From Costus lasius (Eukaryota; Streptophyta; Magnoliopsida; Zingiberales; Costaceae), in assembly GCA_027563935.2 (NCBI GenBank), contig CM050449.1:11684001-11748000 (forward strand): a stretch of 64,000 bases of DNA, in the 5' to 3' direction. Numbering within the stretch: position 1 is the first letter of the stretch; each line of letters opens with the position of its first letter. Both the position numbers and the translations under genes were made by a program. A model generated the notes under the pieces. It did not search any database. It saw nothing but the letters and a program-made list of their open reading frames with translations, and was not told the origin of the DNA. Shown in pieces: positions 61,653 through 64,000 of this stretch.

Positions 61653-61739
61653 ACTGCCATTTGAAGAATAAATATGGAGAGTTAGCATACTCTAAAACTG
61701 CTATTTGGGATAAGAAGAGAGACGACGTCCAATTAAAAT

Positions 61740-62760
61740 AAAAGAGATCTCTCTTCTTTAGTTCGACTAAGTCGACTTTACATAAGGGGACACCTTTATG
61801 TAAGGAAAAACTTAGGAGGACAACAAGGAGTTTTCCTTGCACACCATCTAAGCTAAGTTTCTCGACATAAGGGGATGCCTTTATGAGGGGAAGACTTAGG
61901 GACGAAAAAAATTAGTGCGAGCTTAGTTACTCTTTTATGGAGGTGGTATGGGACACCTAGGTAGGAGACGAGACTTAGACGTAACCAAAATGGACGAAAA
62001 TAAGAGACACGAGTGATTGAATCATGTCGAACCCTCTTCTAAGATATAGTTAAAGTTACGGGATAAAAACATCACTTCATATTCATCGAGGGCGACAAAC
62101 GACTTAGGAGGGGGAGAATGTTAGGCCCAGCCCTTTAAATCAGCCCAACTCGATTGAGCCATTGACCAAGGAGTCAAAATTAGCCCAATACACTTAATTA
62201 AATCGAAGGCCATTTGGGGAAAAACCAGCGTCGATTCAAGTGGGGAAATCGACGTCCGTAGCCAAGAGAGGTGACATCGTCGACACATCTCCAGCGGCTG
62301 AAAATACGGGGTGACCTGACAGGAAACAATGCTGGCCAAGGTTACGTCACCAGGTGGCAACGCCACGGCAGCCAAGGCACCAGCACGTGCAAGGATCGCA
62401 AACGGCGGATGCAACCAGGCGAGCACGGCTTCGTTTGAGGCAACGCTCAGGTGGCGATGATGGGCCGCATTTTCTAAGCAGACAGTCCGCTTATAGCATC
62501 GGAATGGTCATTTTCTCGCCAGTCGACACGTGGATGCTTTGTTATCCAACGACGCTGAAATAAGGTATTACATCACCTCATCGCTAAACTTATTTTCTTT
62601 TGTTCCGTTCTCGCCGACCCACCAAGGATTAGGGCAACGCCGCCAACCATCCAGCCTCGCCCTCGTTCTCGCCTTCGTTCCATTCTCGCCGACGCCACCC
62701 ACCTCGGATTAGGGCAATGCCGCCAACCATCCAGCCTTGCCCTCATTCTCGCCAGCACAT
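61740..62760 (+). mobile_element. 3' end of an LTR retrotransposon (partial)
   Basis: From about 61740 to 62100 lies non-coding sequence of the kind seen near the 3' end of plant LTR elements, ending in a polypurine tract (AGGAGGGGGAGAA) at about 62107-62118 directly before TGTTAGGCCCAG at 62119, the expected start of a 3' LTR. The LTR interior has a 75-bp tandem pair (62602 and 62677, GTTCCGTTCTCGCCGA-like). I cannot fix its right end or a target duplication. No pol is present, so the superfamily is unknown. Confidence 0.6.
62602..62755. repeat. 75-bp tandem pair inside the partial LTR
   Basis: Two copies starting GTTCC(G/A)TTCTCGCCGA, each containing GGATTAGGGCAA and CGCCAACCATCCAGCC. Directly after, CATTCCAATTACACTATTAC recurs with a short spacer at about 62761-62832. 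Confidence 0.85.
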
Positions 62761-63245
62761 CATTCCAATTACACTATTACAAAACATAACTCGTCGCCAT
62801 AAACATAACTCGTTCCAATTACACTATTACAAAACAGCCCTTACATTGGACAATACAACATATATTTCCCTTTACGATGGCCCTTCAAAATTTAATCTTC
62901 TAAATGTTGGTGAGAACTCTTCCTGCATCCAAAATAAAGTTGAGAGCATAAAGCAGATGTGGCATGCATATACATTAGTTGATGATATATACATTAGTTG
63001 ATGTAGTACCGGTTGATAACTTATTTGCGATGAAATAAGCATTGATAAATTCAAGTATGATGCATCCATTTGTGTATTCAACGCATGTGATTCCTGTAGT
63101 CATTAAAGACAATAAGACCTTACATTAGTTGATGATATATAATAAAAAAATTCATGAATAATTATTCACATTAGCTACTTGTGACTGTTGTGTACCAAGT
63201 CTTGAACCACCACGCATAGATCCATTTGTTTTCTTAGGTCTCCTC

Positions 63246-64000
63246 TCAAGAACACTTTTTTTTTCTCTTCTCCTTGGGTCCTTTCTTGCTAGGAGGAGGC
63301 CTAATTGTCACATTGACCGCATTATCACCTAAGTTTTCAACATTTATATTTTCACCTTTGTCATTTACAATGAGATCCTCAAGCTTAAGAGTCACAACAT
63401 CAATGGTTTCTTCCAACAATTGCTAGCCTTTATGATTATTTATGCTTTTGGTCGATGCTGCATATGATTTTTGGCAAACCTGCTTATACAATGAGGATAA
63501 ACTCTCTTTTCCATTTGAATCCATCACCGGCCTACTGATGTTTGAACTGGAACCACCTTTGGCATATTTGGTCCATCTCTTCAACACATAATGTTTTGGC
63601 AAATTGATAACATTATTATTTGTCAACACTCTTAAAGCATGAGAACATAAAATTCCGGTACATTGAAACATCTTACAAGAACAATCCACTGTCAATGTAC
63701 TCATGTTAAATGAGACATAATAAAAAACACTATTGCGTTGAGATGATAATTTAAATGTTTGACATGAATCATCAGAGTTGCATAATTCACATAAAAATGA
63801 CAATTGCATCCCAAATTGTTGAGCAAATTCTGTATACATAACCCTTGTATATATTGCAGCTGCTTCTTCTAACATTGACATTGCATATATCGATTGAATT
63901 AGACTGCTATTCCTAGATTGAAAATCTTCATACATTTCTTTCTCATGAAAATAATTAACTGCACTGTCAAATTGGTCCAAGAATTCAAACATTGATAATT
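63246..64000 (-). pseudogene. FAR1-related (FRS)/MULE-derived protein, C-terminal part, cut by the window edge
   Basis: Open on the minus strand from the window edge. The visible part includes MFEFLDQFDSAVNYFHEKEM, then LEEAAAIYTRVMYTEFAQQF and a SWIM zinc finger with CSCKMFQCTGILCSH (about 63630-63675), followed by ALRVLTNNNVINLPKHYVL and KRWTKYA. This order is that of FAR1-RELATED SEQUENCE proteins, transcription factors derived from Mutator transposases; FHY3 and FAR1 act in phytochrome A signalling. A TAG at 63425-63423 ends the frame, but the same frame stays open for about 60 more codons and encodes a Lys-rich tail (RPPPSKKGPKEKRKKK) typical of FRS C-termini, up to TGA at 63246. Either the TAG is a premature stop or the tail is lost. 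It might also be an active-type MULE transposase relative. Confidence 0.78.

Larger units (their letters stand above)
60194..61670 (+). mobile_element. 5' part of an autonomous-type hAT element, TAGGGGTGAG family
   Basis: Begins TAGGGGTGAGCATAATTCGG, matching the right terminus of the 46691-48303 element, with subterminal ACCGATTT/CGGTAAAT motifs, an (AT)n run (60361-60396), a non-coding leader containing a 69-bp triplicate (60747-60945), and then a BED-finger transposase fragment (61138-61652). The right end is missing; unrelated LTR-element sequence follows from about 61670-61740. Confidence 0.8.

Noticed and set aside
60194..61670. A complete autonomous hAT transposon
   Set aside because: The transposase is cut after its N-terminal third, has a stop and a frameshift, and no matching right terminus is seen before LTR-element sequence begins.

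Overview
The window looks like nuclear DNA of a flowering plant. It has interrupted genes with GT-AG introns and plant-specific families (HECATE-type bHLH, WAT1-related transporter, SAUR, MORN-repeat PIP5K, FANTASTIC FOUR-like, nuclear-encoded plastid ribosomal protein S13, WEB family). GC-rich, repeat-free first exons sit in very AT-rich surroundings, which suggests a monocot, probably not a grass. The species call is inference only.

Layout. 1-2600: no gene; a possible reverse-oriented copia primer-binding site at the left edge. 2804-3472 (+): intronless HECATE/INDEHISCENT-type bHLH. 5736-7478 (-): seven-exon WAT1-related (EamA) transporter, one intron apparently GC-AG. 10896-11222 (+): intronless SAUR whose 3' end lies in a 71-bp tandem duplication. 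12224-12979 (+): three-exon plastid 30S protein S13. 13840-20292: a nearly intact Ty1/copia element with 137-bp LTRs and a 5-bp target duplication, whose gag is split by a 1.33-kb non-autonomous hAT-like element. 20293-28800: no gene; a decayed LINE RNase H fragment and a GC-rich island. 28811-32861 (-): eight-exon MORN-repeat phosphatidylinositol-4-phosphate 5-kinase. 36920-38176 (+): FANTASTIC FOUR-like gene. 40413-52584 (-): eight-exon VPS4/SKD1 AAA ATPase, with an 8.4-kb second intron full of insertions. 54660-56464 (-): a WEB/PMI-type coiled-coil gene broken by one frameshift and one stop. 57000-64000: repeats, including two members of a TAGGGGTGAG hAT family (one with a broken BED-finger transposase), part of an LTR element and, at the right edge, a FAR1-related/MULE-derived SWIM-finger gene.

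The host genes do not form a pathway or operon; each has its own promoter. The auxin- and growth-related genes (HECATE, SAUR, WAT1-related, FAF) being neighbours may be chance. The strongest structural story is the mobile DNA: nested insertions with readable target duplications, several hAT families whose non-autonomous members carry GC-rich internal tandem arrays, and a large imperfect palindrome inside the VPS4 intron, itself invaded by a LINE-like fragment that carries a hAT element. I found no convincing undescribed biochemical system. Exon coordinates were derived by eye from reading frame, splice consensus and known family proteins.
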